A stretch of 51,404 bases of DNA from Pantoea stewartii subsp. stewartii (lineage in GTDB: Bacteria > Pseudomonadota > Gammaproteobacteria > Enterobacterales > Enterobacteriaceae), in the NCBI RefSeq assembly GCF_008801695.1, contig NZ_VZPF01000032.1, forward strand, positions 1 through 51,404, given 5' to 3'. Made by a program: the position numbers and the translations under genes. This document shows positions 20,217 through 29,208 of the stretch, one piece after another; position 1 is the first letter of the stretch; the number at the start of each line of letters is the position of its first letter. Under the pieces are notes generated by a model, which was not told where the DNA came from, made no database searches, and saw only the letters and a list, made by a program, of their open reading frames with translations.

Positions 20217-21569
20217 TCAGGCAAACATCACCTCAGCCCAGCGCGCCAGACCAGCGGTCACTGAGGCAAAGTCATCTCCGCCAGCAATCGGTGTACCCGG
20301 CAGGGCCTGCTGCAGCGCAGCGCGCAGCAGAGGCGAACGTGCACTACCGCCCGTCAGATAGATCACTTCCGGTTTAATATGGCTGGTTGCCAGCGCCAGA
20401 TGTACCTGTTCTAGGATCTTCTCCAGCGGCTGGCTGATCGCGTCCTGCAGGATTGCCACGCTGATATCGGCCTGTAAATCCGCGCTGATAAAATCCAGTG
20501 CGGCGGCGAAGTCAGGGCGGTCGGAGAGGGCGATTTTGCTCTCTTCCGCAGTACGCACCAGACGATAGCTCAGCTTTTGTTGCCAGACTTTTAACAGGTG
20601 TGCCACGGCGGCAGGATTTTCGGCATCCCGTACCAGATCGCGCAACAGTTTGCCGCAGGCGGTACTGTAAAAATCGCTTTGTGCAGGCACATCGTTGATG
20701 GAGACGGCATTCCACCAGGGCAGGGCAGGTAAGGCCGTGCCCTTTTGTGTCTTCCCGCCCGCGCCCAGCAACGGCATCAACGCTTTAAACGCCAGCATAA
20801 TATCCAGGTCGTTACCGCCCACGCGGCAGCCACTATGGCCCAGCAGGCTTTCCCGCCGGTCTGACAGATGACGCCACTGCGGCCCCATCAACAGCATCGA
20901 ACAGTCGGTGGTTCCCCCACCGATGTCCACGACCAGCACGCGGGTTTCTTTTTCGAGTGTGGCTTCAAAGTCCAGCCCCGCCGCGACCGGCTCAAACTGA
21001 AACTACACCTCCCGAAAGCCCGCGCGTTTAGCGGCACGCAATAAGATGCCCTGCGCCTGCGCGTTGGCCTCTTCGCTGCCCAGTCCCTGAAAGTTCACCG
21101 GGCGGCCAATTACCGCCTGTTCAATTGACTGGTCAAGCTGTGCTTCGCCCTGCTGACGAATATGCAGCATCATGGCGCACACTAAATCTTCAAAGAAGGC
21201 GATCTGCTGGGGTTTTAACCCACTCGCGCCCAGGAAGGACTTCGGCGACTTCACGAACCAGACATCTTCCGGATCGACCATATAGTGCTGAAGCGCGGTC
21301 AGACCGAACTGCACGCTCTCGGAGAGAACATCGATATCTTCTTCACGGTTATAGCGCAGCGCCCGTTGCAACAGTGCCGTGCTTTCCTGGTCCGGCGTGG
21401 CAACCTGATGATGGCGATGAAGCCATTCCGTGACGGCTTCACGGGTCGGGGAGCAGATCATCGATGGCAGCAGGCGTTGACCGTTCTCCAGCGTTAACAG
21501 TCGTGGTGTGCCTTTTTCGCTGACCGCAATCGAGCAGTTAGCCGTACCGTAATCGAATCCAATGAACAT
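20217..21569 (-). pseudogene. yegD: Hsp70-family protein YegD, interrupted by an in-frame amber codon
   Basis: The region 21569 to 20217 is one reading frame of 450 codons plus stop, exactly the length of E. coli YegD, but codon 189 (21005-21003) is TAG. Upstream residues (MFIGFDYGTANCSIAVSEKG ... RAAKRAGFREV) and downstream ones (FQFEPVAAGLDFEATL ... VVDIGGGTTDCSMLLMGP ... LTGGSARSPLL) both align with the actin-like ATPase fold: phosphate-1 loop DYGTANCS, phosphate-2 loop DIGGGTTDCS and the adenosine motif. The normal residue at the stop is valine. YegD is an uncharacterised DnaK-like protein lacking the usual substrate-binding domain. Without suppression, two fragments of 188 and at most 240 residues would result, neither a full ATPase. 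A sequencing error is possible. Confidence 0.85.
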
Positions 21570-21572
21570 TTT

Positions 21573-21600
21573 TCGCCCCCAGGCAGGAAAAAGGGGGCGA
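21573..21600. repeat. GC-rich hairpin overlapping the yegD ribosome-binding site
   Basis: TCGCCCCC (21573-21580) pairs with GGGGGCGA (21593-21600). On the minus strand the 3' arm contains the G-run that would serve as Shine-Dalgarno, ending just before the yegD ATG (21569). It may act as the dgcE 3' hairpin, as an RBS-masking structure, or both. No U-tract is seen. Confidence 0.4.
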
Positions 21601-21644
21601 CTTTAGCGCAGCTGTAAAGGTGAGGCAAGCGGCGAGCGGCAGAA

Positions 21645-24600
21645 TTAGCGAATCGCAAAAAGGTGATCTTCACTCAGTTTGCTGAGCGGCTGGCGCTCGG
21701 CAACAGCACTGCCCCAGACTCCGTCAACATCCAGGCTGGTAAGCGTGGTCAGAACGGCCGGCACGGAGACTGGGCCCGCAAGCAATATAATATTACGTTC
21801 ATTGGTCTGGCTTTGAATAATGGAAATCAGCATTTCATCCATCAGATTGTTATGCAGGTTCGCCACCAGCTCGGGGGCCAGAATCAGGCAGTCCACCACT
21901 TTACCGGTTAACTGATTAAACGCATCCAGGTTACGGCCAAACTGTTGCAGCACGATGCGACAGCCTGCCTGGCGCAGTTTCATCAGTGTACCCAAAAGCT
22001 GCTCGCCGCCCGATAACACGCTGGCGGCATGCAGCGCGATACCGCTGTTACTGTTCGCCAGACCGGATTCTGCAAAACGGACACAAAGTTTCTCAACGAA
22101 AACCGGATTATAAAGCGCGTTAACATCCACGGGCAAAATTAAGGCAATACCTTTTTGGCTCATAGCCGCAATGCGATGACGGAAAAAAGCCTCAACGATA
22201 TTGTCTTCCAGCCGCTGTTTCAGCGCCGCGTCAGTCAGGTTGTTACGCAGCAGATGTTCATCCACCAGCAGTCCTTCCCGGGTAAACAACTGCACTTCAA
22301 TCAACCAGACGCTGGCAGAGTGCGGCTTACCTGGCGGTGCGACAGCCCAGACCTGGAGTTCCACCTGCAAGGCATCCAGGGTTGCCTGATCCAGCGAATG
22401 GTGGCTACCGGTCAGGGCCAGCGGATGCTGTTCGTACACCATGTAGCGCCCGCGGCCGCTGCGTTTAGCGTTGTAACAGGCAATATCGGCCTGGGACAAC
22501 ACATCACTGCTTTGCCAATTATTTGGTGAAATTTGTGTCATGCCTGCGCTGGCCCCAACCTGATAGGCCCGGCCCAGCCATTCAAAACAGTAGTCGTTGA
22601 CTGCACGCACGATACGCTGCACCACATCACGGGCCTGGTCCACCAGACATTCAGGCATGAGCACGGCAAATTCATCCCCGCCAAGACGGGCGAGAAAGTC
22701 GGTGCTGCGCAGGTGGTGACGCATTAAATCGGAAAGTTCGCTCAGCAGTGCATCCCCGGCGGCGTGCCCGGCGCTGTCGTTAACCGCTTTGAATTTATCC
22801 AGGTCAATAAACACCAGTACATGCTGATGTTGATGTTCAGCGGCATCGGACAGCAGTCGCTTCAGTTGCAACTCAAAACTGGCGCGATTGGGCAGGCGGG
22901 TTAACGTATCGTGCAGCGCGCTGTAGCTCAATCGTTTCATGACCTTACGTGATTCACTCACATCCTGAATGACCATCACCGCGCCGCGTTCGGTTCCCGA
23001 TTCCGATTTCAGCGGCGTTATCGTGTAATGGATATCAATATGCTCACCATTCAGGGTGTGAAGCACCCACTCTTCCGACAGATAGGGCGCAGTCTTTTCA
23101 GAATGCGTGGGGTTGATCATCAGATTTTCCACCGGCGCGCCGTGACGGCCATGGGTGATGTGAAGCAGTTCACTTACCGGTCTGCCGACCGCGGCTTCCT
23201 GTGACCAGCCAGTCATTTTTTCAGCCACCGGATTCATGAAGGTGACGCGCATGGCCTGATCCGTACTGATGACGGCCTCGCCGATGGAATCGAGCGTAAT
23301 CATCATGCGCTCTTTTTCCTGAAACAGGGCTTCGTTCAGGTTACGCAGCGGCGTAATGTCCTGTGCAACGCCCAGTATGCGCTCGATCCGGCCTTCCTGA
23401 CTGAGTAGACGATTCGCCTGAGAACGTATCCAGTAATGTCCTTCTTCGCGCATCACGCGATACTCCATTTGAAACGCGCTGCTTTCTTCAATGGCCTGCT
23501 GTATGGTTTGCACACAAAATGCGCGATCGTCGGGATGCACCAGTTTGATCCACAAGTCGAAGCTGGGCACTTCATCCGACTGCAAACCGAACAATGTGTA
23601 CATGCGTTTATCCCACAGCATTTCTCCACTGTTCATGTTCCATTCCCACACGCCAATGCCGCCCGCTTCGTTGGCCAGCGTGATACGTTCCATTAACCGC
23701 TGGTTGACCAACTCGCTCTGTTTTAATTCAGAAATATTCACAATCTGCGCAATAAAATAGAGCGGTTGTTGTTCGCTGTCCCGTACCAGCGAAACCGTCA
23801 GCCGCACCCAGACGATTTCATGGTCCTTACGGAAGTAACGCTTCTCCAGCGTGAACGACAAAATCTCGCCAGCCAGCAGCTTATCCATTTTGCCATCGTC
23901 AATACCCAGGTCGTCAGGATGCGTAATCTGCTGGAAAGTCAGGTTCTTTAATTCGTACTCGGGATAACCCAGCGTGTCGCATAATGATTTATTCACCTGA
24001 AGCCAGCGGCCTTCGGGTGAAACCAGCGCCATGCCAATAGCGGAATACTCCATGGCGTTACGAAAACGCGTTTCGCTTTCACTGATATGGCGCGTTTCAT
24101 GGCGGAACGCATCCATGACCAGCGACATAATATGGCAGGGGATTAAGACCATCAGAAACGGCAGCCAACTGACAATCATGGCGTAATTCGTCGTCGTAGG
24201 CGTGACGATTATCCAGTCTAAAGAAAGCAGCAGCGCCATAAAGCTGGCGTTGAGAAAGAACAGGACAAACGCCTCCACCTTGGGCAGCCGAACAGCGCAC
24301 CAGAACAGCACGACCAAAATGAAGGTAAACGGCCAGGGCAAAAAACGCAGCGACAAATAGCTGGCAATCAGCGTCAGAACGAGGCTGAAAAGTGTTTCAA
24401 ACAGCGAGGCGCGCTTGAGGTAACCCTTAGGCAAGGGCCAGGAGAGCAGCAGCAGAACCGGCCCAAGCGCGAGCATGCCGATGATTTCCGAAATCACCCA
24501 TGTATAAAAGAAGGCGAAAGAGGCCTGTTGTCCAACCTGTAAAACCCACAGCGCCAGTACGCCACCAATCAGTGGCGAAATCACACCGGTGGCAAAAACA

Positions 24601-24980
24601 AAGCGCAGCCAGTCACGCAGCGACACCAGCGGTGCCTCGCGGTTAAGCAACGCGCGCAGCAGCATGCCACCGATGCCCGCCTGCAAAAGGTTCAACAGGG
24701 CAAATTTTAAATTTGAAAGCGCAGGACCGATGACAAACGCATTGGCTGCAGCGGTGCCAATCAGGCAGGCCGCAAGGAACAACGGCAACTGACGTGATGT
24801 GCAGCGAAACACCACCACGGTCATTAAGGCGGTGGAAAACCATAAAGGCGAAATCTTGCCGCTCACTACGATCAGTTCAAGGCAGAACAAGGTCAGGACG
24901 AACGAAACCAGGCCAAGCCCGCAGGCATGAAGCCACGAATTAGGTGATTTATCTGACGAAGCCAGCGCATCAACGATCAT
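21645..24980 (-). CDS. dgcE: Diguanylate cyclase DgcE (YegE), with MASE1, PAS and degenerate EAL domains
   Basis: Large inner-membrane signalling protein of 1111 residues (E. coli about 1105). An N-terminal MASE1 region of about eight to ten membrane segments (residues about 15-290) is followed by three PAS/PAC modules (about 300-420, 425-550 and 555-680). A GGDEF domain with an intact catalytic GGDEF motif lies at about residues 766-770 (FLARLGGDEFAVL). The C-terminal EAL-like domain lacks the ExL motif and most catalytic residues. It makes c-di-GMP; in E. coli it sits at the top of the curli/cellulose regulatory cascade. Here it neighbours yegD directly; alkA, which separates them in E. coli, is absent. 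Confidence 0.93.
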   Translation of the reverse strand: MIVDALASSDKSPNSWLHACGLGLVSFVLTLFCLELIVVSGKISPLWFSTALMTVVVFRCTSRQLPLFLAACLIGTAAANAFVIGPALSNLKFALLNLLQAGIGGMLLRALLNREAPLVSLRDWLRFVFATGVISPLIGGVLALWVLQVGQQASFAFFYTWVISEIIGMLALGPVLLLLSWPLPKGYLKRASLFETLFSLVLTLIASYLSLRFLPWPFTFILVVLFWCAVRLPKVEAFVLFFLNASFMALLLSLDWIIVTPTTTNYAMIVSWLPFLMVLIPCHIMSLVMDAFRHETRHISESETRFRNAMEYSAIGMALVSPEGRWLQVNKSLCDTLGYPEYELKNLTFQQITHPDDLGIDDGKMDKLLAGEILSFTLEKRYFRKDHEIVWVRLTVSLVRDSEQQPLYFIAQIVNISELKQSELVNQRLMERITLANEAGGIGVWEWNMNSGEMLWDKRMYTLFGLQSDEVPSFDLWIKLVHPDDRAFCVQTIQQAIEESSAFQMEYRVMREEGHYWIRSQANRLLSQEGRIERILGVAQDITPLRNLNEALFQEKERMMITLDSIGEAVISTDQAMRVTFMNPVAEKMTGWSQEAAVGRPVSELLHITHGRHGAPVENLMINPTHSEKTAPYLSEEWVLHTLNGEHIDIHYTITPLKSESGTERGAVMVIQDVSESRKVMKRLSYSALHDTLTRLPNRASFELQLKRLLSDAAEHQHQHVLVFIDLDKFKAVNDSAGHAAGDALLSELSDLMRHHLRSTDFLARLGGDEFAVLMPECLVDQARDVVQRIVRAVNDYCFEWLGRAYQVGASAGMTQISPNNWQSSDVLSQADIACYNAKRSGRGRYMVYEQHPLALTGSHHSLDQATLDALQVELQVWAVAPPGKPHSASVWLIEVQLFTREGLLVDEHLLRNNLTDAALKQRLEDNIVEAFFRHRIAAMSQKGIALILPVDVNALYNPVFVEKLCVRFAESGLANSNSGIALHAASVLSGGEQLLGTLMKLRQAGCRIVLQQFGRNLDAFNQLTGKVVDCLILAPELVANLHNNLMDEMLISIIQSQTNERNIILLAGPVSVPAVLTTLTSLDVDGVWGSAVAERQPLSKLSEDHLFAIR

Positions 24981-25109
24981 TTATCGATCCAGCAGGGTAC
25001 AAGGTATTGACATGGCAGGTGACGAGATAGCCATTCTGATTGAAGAATGCTAGCACATTTGTTGGAGAAAAAAGGGGGGAAATCATTAAATTGCGTTATT
25101 TGACCGATT

Positions 25110-25138
25110 GACGGGCTCGTCTGTGAGGCGAGCCCGTC
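25110..25138. terminator. 10-bp perfect hairpin between the PAP2 gene and dgcE
   Basis: GACGGGCTCG (25110-25119) and CGAGCCCGTC (25129-25138) form a strong stem with a 9-base loop, 10 bases past the PAP2 stop on the minus strand. The flanks are not T-rich, so it may be a weak terminator or mRNA 3'-end structure. Confidence 0.5.
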
Positions 25139-25147
25139 TCGCCTTAT

Positions 25148-25759
25148 TCAACGAAAAAGGTCGGCACGGGTATAGGGTTTTTCCAGGCCCGCGAGGCGGG
25201 CTGAAAAGTGCTCAAGAAACTGCTGCGTGGTGGCGATGCGTCCATGTCCCAGCAGCAGCACCGGCACCAGCAACGCGGCGGCAATCTGCGGCCAGCTAAA
25301 CCCTTTTAATGCGGTTTCGCGTTGTGAAAGCAAAAAAGCTGTGCTCAGTGTAAAGCCTAACAGCAGTCCGGTCAGGACTTCGCTGAGGGAATGAGCATGG
25401 ATGACGAGGCGGGAAAACCCCACCATTAAGGGGATCATATAGCCCACGCCAATGGCGAAACCGCGCCACAGGCTCGGCCAGCGTCCGGATATCAGCCAGA
25501 GCATCACGGGCCACAGGGTGGCAGACATGGCGCTGTGGCCGCTAAATCCGGTGAAGTTAAAACGGGCACTGCCAATGCCAAAGCCCAGAAAGAGAATTTT
25601 TGACAGGCTGACAACCAGCCCCGCCAGGCCAAAGGCAAAAAGCCAGTACCATACGGTGCGCCGGTTATCACTTTTCCACGGCAAAATCAGTGCAATAATC
25701 ACCGCCGTGGGAATTAACAACATACTGTCACCAAAATAGGTGAGGGTCTTCCAGAGCAT
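25148..25759 (-). CDS. PAP2-superfamily membrane phosphatase
   Basis: Integral membrane protein of 203 residues with about five to six hydrophobic segments. It carries PAP2 acid phosphatase motif 2 as GFSGHSAMSA near residue 73 and motif 3 as SRLVIHAHSLSEV near residue 116, where the usual final aspartate is glutamate. Motif 1 (K-x6-RP) is only partly recognisable (SKILFLGFGIGSARF). Such proteins dephosphorylate lipid phosphates, for example undecaprenyl pyrophosphate or phosphatidylglycerophosphate, but the substrate cannot be told from sequence. AAGGA precedes the ATG at a good distance. It is divergent from udk. Confidence 0.75.
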   Translation of the reverse strand: MLWKTLTYFGDSMLLIPTAVIIALILPWKSDNRRTVWYWLFAFGLAGLVVSLSKILFLGFGIGSARFNFTGFSGHSAMSATLWPVMLWLISGRWPSLWRGFAIGVGYMIPLMVGFSRLVIHAHSLSEVLTGLLLGFTLSTAFLLSQRETALKGFSWPQIAAALLVPVLLLGHGRIATTQQFLEHFSARLAGLEKPYTRADLFR

Positions 25760-26037
25760 AGTTTTCCTTTATTTTTTTCGGGCCCCAAGCCCTTTTTGTT
25801 CAGGTTTGTAAGACCTGATACGTGCTGTGCATCGTCATGCTGTCTGAGAGGGCTAGTTTATCGATGAAATCATTCGAGTTAAAAGGGGAAAGTCTGAAAA
25901 CCGGCCATGCCATTTCTCTGGCATCAAAAGACCGAAATCCCTATACTTAGCGCCAAATCACCCTCTCCGTTCAGCCCCATTAACTGGGTGCGCAGTTTGC
26001 GTACAGTTTCTGGCTCCAGTATCAGGTTTTTAAAAGT

Positions 26038-26679
26038 ATGACTGACAAGTCCCATCAGTGCGTGATCGTTGGCATTGCAGGTGCATCCGCATCCGGTAAA
26101 AGTTTAATCGCCAGTACCCTGTATCGTGAAATTCGCGATCAGGTGGGTGATGAACACATCGGTGTTATTCCCGAAGATGCCTATTACAAAGATCAAAGTC
26201 ACCTCACCATGGAAGAGAGGGTTAAGACCAATTATGACCATCCCAGCGCGATGGATCATGATTTGCTGTTACAGCACCTGCGCGCTGTCAAAGCAGGACA
26301 GGACATTGAACTGCCGGTTTACAGCTACGTTGAGCACACCCGCACGCAAGAGACGCTGCATCTCAAGCCCAAAAAAGTCATTATTCTTGAAGGCATTCTG
26401 TTGTTAACGGATGCGCGGTTACGCCAGGAACTGAATTTTTCCATTTTCGTCGATACGCCGCTGGATATTTGCCTGATGCGCCGAATGAAGCGCGACGTCA
26501 ATGAACGCGGTCGCTCAATGGATTCCGTCATGAGTCAGTATCAGAAAACGGTACGCCCGATGTTTCTGCAGTTCATTGAACCGTCCAAACAGTACGCGGA
26601 TATCATCGTGCCGCGCGGTGGTAAAAACCGCATCGCGATTGATATTCTGAAGGCCAAGATTAATCAGTTTTTCGAGTAG
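26038..26679 (+). CDS. udk: Uridine kinase
   Basis: Cytoplasmic pyrimidine-salvage enzyme that phosphorylates uridine and cytidine. The 213-residue protein has the P-loop [11 protein letters not shown] at residues 12-22, the substrate-binding [11 protein letters not shown] near residue 50, [13 protein letters not shown] near residue 63, and the lid arginines in [13 protein letters not shown]. Length and sequence are essentially those of E. coli Udk. It is the first gene of udk-dcd-asmA, the same order as in E. coli; a hairpin (26702-26737) separates it from dcd. Confidence 0.97.
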   Translation: MTDKSHQCVIVGIAGASASGKSLIASTLYREIRDQVGDEHIGVIPEDAYYKDQSHLTMEERVKTNYDHPSAMDHDLLLQHLRAVKAGQDIELPVYSYVEHTRTQETLHLKPKKVIILEGILLLTDARLRQELNFSIFVDTPLDICLMRRMKRDVNERGRSMDSVMSQYQKTVRPMFLQFIEPSKQYADIIVPRGGKNRIAIDILKAKINQFFE

Positions 26680-26701
26680 TTTACGTCTCAAAAGGCGTGA
26701 C

Positions 26702-26737
26702 GCGAACAGGTTAAAAGCACAGATGCGCCCTGTTCGC
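26702..26737 (+). terminator. 9-bp hairpin between udk and dcd
   Basis: GCGAACAGG (26702-26710) and CCTGTTCGC (26729-26737) pair perfectly across an 18-base loop. No U-tract follows. It could weaken read-through from udk into dcd. Confidence 0.35.
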
Positions 26738-26763
26738 TACACTTACTTCATGGAGTTACCGTA

Positions 26764-27345
26764 ATGAGATTATGCGACCGCGATATTGAAGCCTGGCTCG
26801 ACACCGGAAAACTGGCGATTACCCCACGGCCAACCGTGGAACATATCAATGGTGCAACGGTGGACGTGCGTTTGGGCAATCAGTTCCGGACGTTCAGCGG
26901 ACATACCGCGCCGTTTATTGATTTAAGCGGCCCGAAGCACGAGGTCAGTGCTGCGCTGGATCGCGTCATGAGCGATGAGATCGTGTTGCCGGAAGGTGAG
27001 GCGTTCTTTCTGCATCCGGGCGAACTGGCGCTGGCGGTAACGCTGGAATCTGTCACGATTCCCGACGATCTGGTGGGCTGGCTCGACGGGCGTTCTTCAC
27101 TTGCCCGCCTCGGGCTAATGGTTCACGTCACTGCGCACCGTATCGATCCGGGCTGGCAGGGCCGTATCGTGCTGGAGTTTTATAATTCAGGCAAACTGCC
27201 TCTGGCGTTGCGCCCTGGCATGTTGATTGGTGCGCTAAGCTTTGAACCGCTTTCCGGTCCGGCAGCGCGTCCCTATAATCGCCGTGAGAATGCAAAATAT
27301 CGTGGCCAGCAGGGTGCTGATGCCAGTCGTATCGACAAAGATTAA
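26764..27345 (+). CDS. dcd: dCTP deaminase
   Basis: Converts dCTP to dUTP, the main route to dTMP in enterobacteria. The 193-residue protein has the trimeric dUTPase-like fold, with [20 protein letters not shown] near residue 105-125 (substrate-binding arginine and serine) and the catalytic glutamate in [10 protein letters not shown] near residue 138. The C terminus [15 protein letters not shown] closes over the active site. An AUG with GGAG upstream is used. asmA follows after 14 bases, so the two are cotranscribed. Confidence 0.97.
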   Translation: MRLCDRDIEAWLDTGKLAITPRPTVEHINGATVDVRLGNQFRTFSGHTAPFIDLSGPKHEVSAALDRVMSDEIVLPEGEAFFLHPGELALAVTLESVTIPDDLVGWLDGRSSLARLGLMVHVTAHRIDPGWQGRIVLEFYNSGKLPLALRPGMLIGALSFEPLSGPAARPYNRRENAKYRGQQGADASRIDKD

Positions 27346-27359
27346 TTCATGAGGATGTG

Positions 27360-29168
27360 ATGAGAAGAGTGATAACCACGCTGGCCATTCTACTGGTGGT
27401 GGTCGTAGCGGGATTAACGGCGTTGGTCATGCTGGTGAACCCTAACGACTTCCGTAGCTACATGGTGCAACAAGTCCAACAGCGTAGCGGTTATCAACTC
27501 ACTATCGATGGCGACCTGCGCTGGCATGTCTGGCCGAAACTCAGCATTCTCGCCGGACGGATGAGCCTGACGGCACCCGGAGCGGCGCAACCGGTTGTTT
27601 CTGCCGATAACATGCGTCTGGATGTTAATCTTCTGCCGTTACTTTCCCATCAGCTCAGCGTAAGCCAGGTGATGTTAAAAAATGCCATCGTGCGGGTCAC
27701 GCCAGACAGCGCCGCGCGGGCACCTGAGAACGCGCCGCGCGCGCCCCACAACAGCGAACCCACCTCGTCTGCCGGCTGGTCGTTTGACATCGACAATCTG
27801 CAACTGTCCGACAGCCTGCTTATCTGGCAGCAGCCGGGCGGGGACGCCTTTACCTTCCGTAATCTTAATCTGGATATGGAGCAGGATCAGTCCAGAATCG
27901 CCACGATCGGCCTGACGACCAGTCTGACCCGTAACCAGCGCACCGCTGTCCTGACGCTGAAAGGGCAACTGGACAAATCACGCTATCCGCATCAGTTGAG
28001 CGGCCAGGAGGCGCAGGTCGACTATAACCTGACCGGAGCGAGCCTGCCGCCAGAGGGCATTAAAGGCACGCTGAGCTTTCAGGGCAACTGGGACCTGGAT
28101 AAAAATCGTTTTGACGTGAGCAATCTTAAGCTGACCGCTAACGACAGCGTGCTCAGCGGGCGCGCTGAAGGCGAACTTACGCCGCCGCAAAAGCTGGCGC
28201 TGGATCTTCATGCCAGCGCACTCAATATGGACAATCTGTTGTTTATCTCGACCCTGACCCAGCAGATGAGTGGACAAAACAGTCAGATTGCCCCGGCACC
28301 GGTCATCGCGGACCAGCCTGAACCGACCAATGCAGACTCCCCGCTTAACGACATTGATCTCGATTTGTCGCTGCAGGCCGATAGCGCGGTCTGGCGTGGC
28401 CTGAACCTGACCAAACTCTCCCTCAAAGCGGTTAATCAACAGGGGCTGGTAACCTTCAGTACATTATCAGGCAATGTGGGGCAGGGGAGCTTCTCTGTAC
28501 CGGGCAGTATCGACATTCGTCAGCCTGTTACGCAGGTCGCTTTTACGCCGGTGCTGAACCAGATAGCTATCCAGCCTTTATTAAAAGCGCTGGCCTTGCC
28601 GCCGTCGCTGCAGGGAACCCTGAGCCTTAAAGGTGAATTGTCGGGTGAAAATCTGACGCTTGCGGATGCAAAACGCAGCTGGCAGGGCAAGGCCGATATC
28701 CAGGCGCATGATCTGAAACTGGCCCAGCTCGACTTACAGCAAATGGTGCGCAGTGCCGTGGCACGTGTCAGCGACCGTGTCAGCAGTGATTCTCAGGCGT
28801 CCGGACAGGGCATTGAGCAGGTGAGCGGACAACTGGCCATGAAAAATGGGCTGCTGACGTTAAGTCATCTCGACGGTGGAGGGAAGGCGCTGACGCTGCG
28901 CGGCGAGGGGCGTATCAATCTGGTGCAGCAACAGCTGGATGTGACGCTGGGCCTGACACTGAGCGACTGGCGCGGCGACGAAAAACTGGTGGCCGCGCTG
29001 TCCGATCAGGTGATTCCGTTCCGTATTTATGGCAGTTGGGCTAATCCGCAATATACGCTGCCGGTAGATGATGTCATGCGTGACAGGCTACAGAATGAGG
29101 CAAAATCCCGCCTCAATCAGTGGCTCGATCGTCAACAGGCAAAAGACAAGAACAGTACGCACCCGTAA
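27360..29168 (+). CDS. asmA: AsmA-family envelope biogenesis protein
   Basis: An N-terminal membrane anchor (residues about 5-25) is followed by a periplasmic AsmA/DUF748-type domain rich in beta structure, about 602 residues (E. coli AsmA about 617). The N-terminal signature NDFRSYMVQQVQQRSGYQLTI is present. AsmA-like proteins are bridge-like lipid-transfer proteins that help move phospholipid to the outer membrane; asmA mutations were found as suppressors of outer membrane protein assembly defects. The frame could start at GTG 27357, but ATG 27360 sits 5 bases after GAGG. Last gene of the udk-dcd-asmA unit. Confidence 0.93.
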   Translation: MRRVITTLAILLVVVVAGLTALVMLVNPNDFRSYMVQQVQQRSGYQLTIDGDLRWHVWPKLSILAGRMSLTAPGAAQPVVSADNMRLDVNLLPLLSHQLSVSQVMLKNAIVRVTPDSAARAPENAPRAPHNSEPTSSAGWSFDIDNLQLSDSLLIWQQPGGDAFTFRNLNLDMEQDQSRIATIGLTTSLTRNQRTAVLTLKGQLDKSRYPHQLSGQEAQVDYNLTGASLPPEGIKGTLSFQGNWDLDKNRFDVSNLKLTANDSVLSGRAEGELTPPQKLALDLHASALNMDNLLFISTLTQQMSGQNSQIAPAPVIADQPEPTNADSPLNDIDLDLSLQADSAVWRGLNLTKLSLKAVNQQGLVTFSTLSGNVGQGSFSVPGSIDIRQPVTQVAFTPVLNQIAIQPLLKALALPPSLQGTLSLKGELSGENLTLADAKRSWQGKADIQAHDLKLAQLDLQQMVRSAVARVSDRVSSDSQASGQGIEQVSGQLAMKNGLLTLSHLDGGGKALTLRGEGRINLVQQQLDVTLGLTLSDWRGDEKLVAALSDQVIPFRIYGSWANPQYTLPVDDVMRDRLQNEAKSRLNQWLDRQQAKDKNSTHP

Positions 29169-29183
29169 TCACCGTCGGCAGCC

Positions 29184-29208
29184 GGCGCTGAATTACGCTT
29201 TCAGCGCC
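29184..29208. terminator. Hairpin between convergent asmA and yegH
   Basis: GGCGCTGAA (29184-29192) pairs with TTCAGCGCC (29200-29208). It lies 15 bases beyond the asmA stop and overlaps the last codons of yegH, a usual place for a shared bidirectional terminator, though no T-run follows. Confidence 0.45.
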
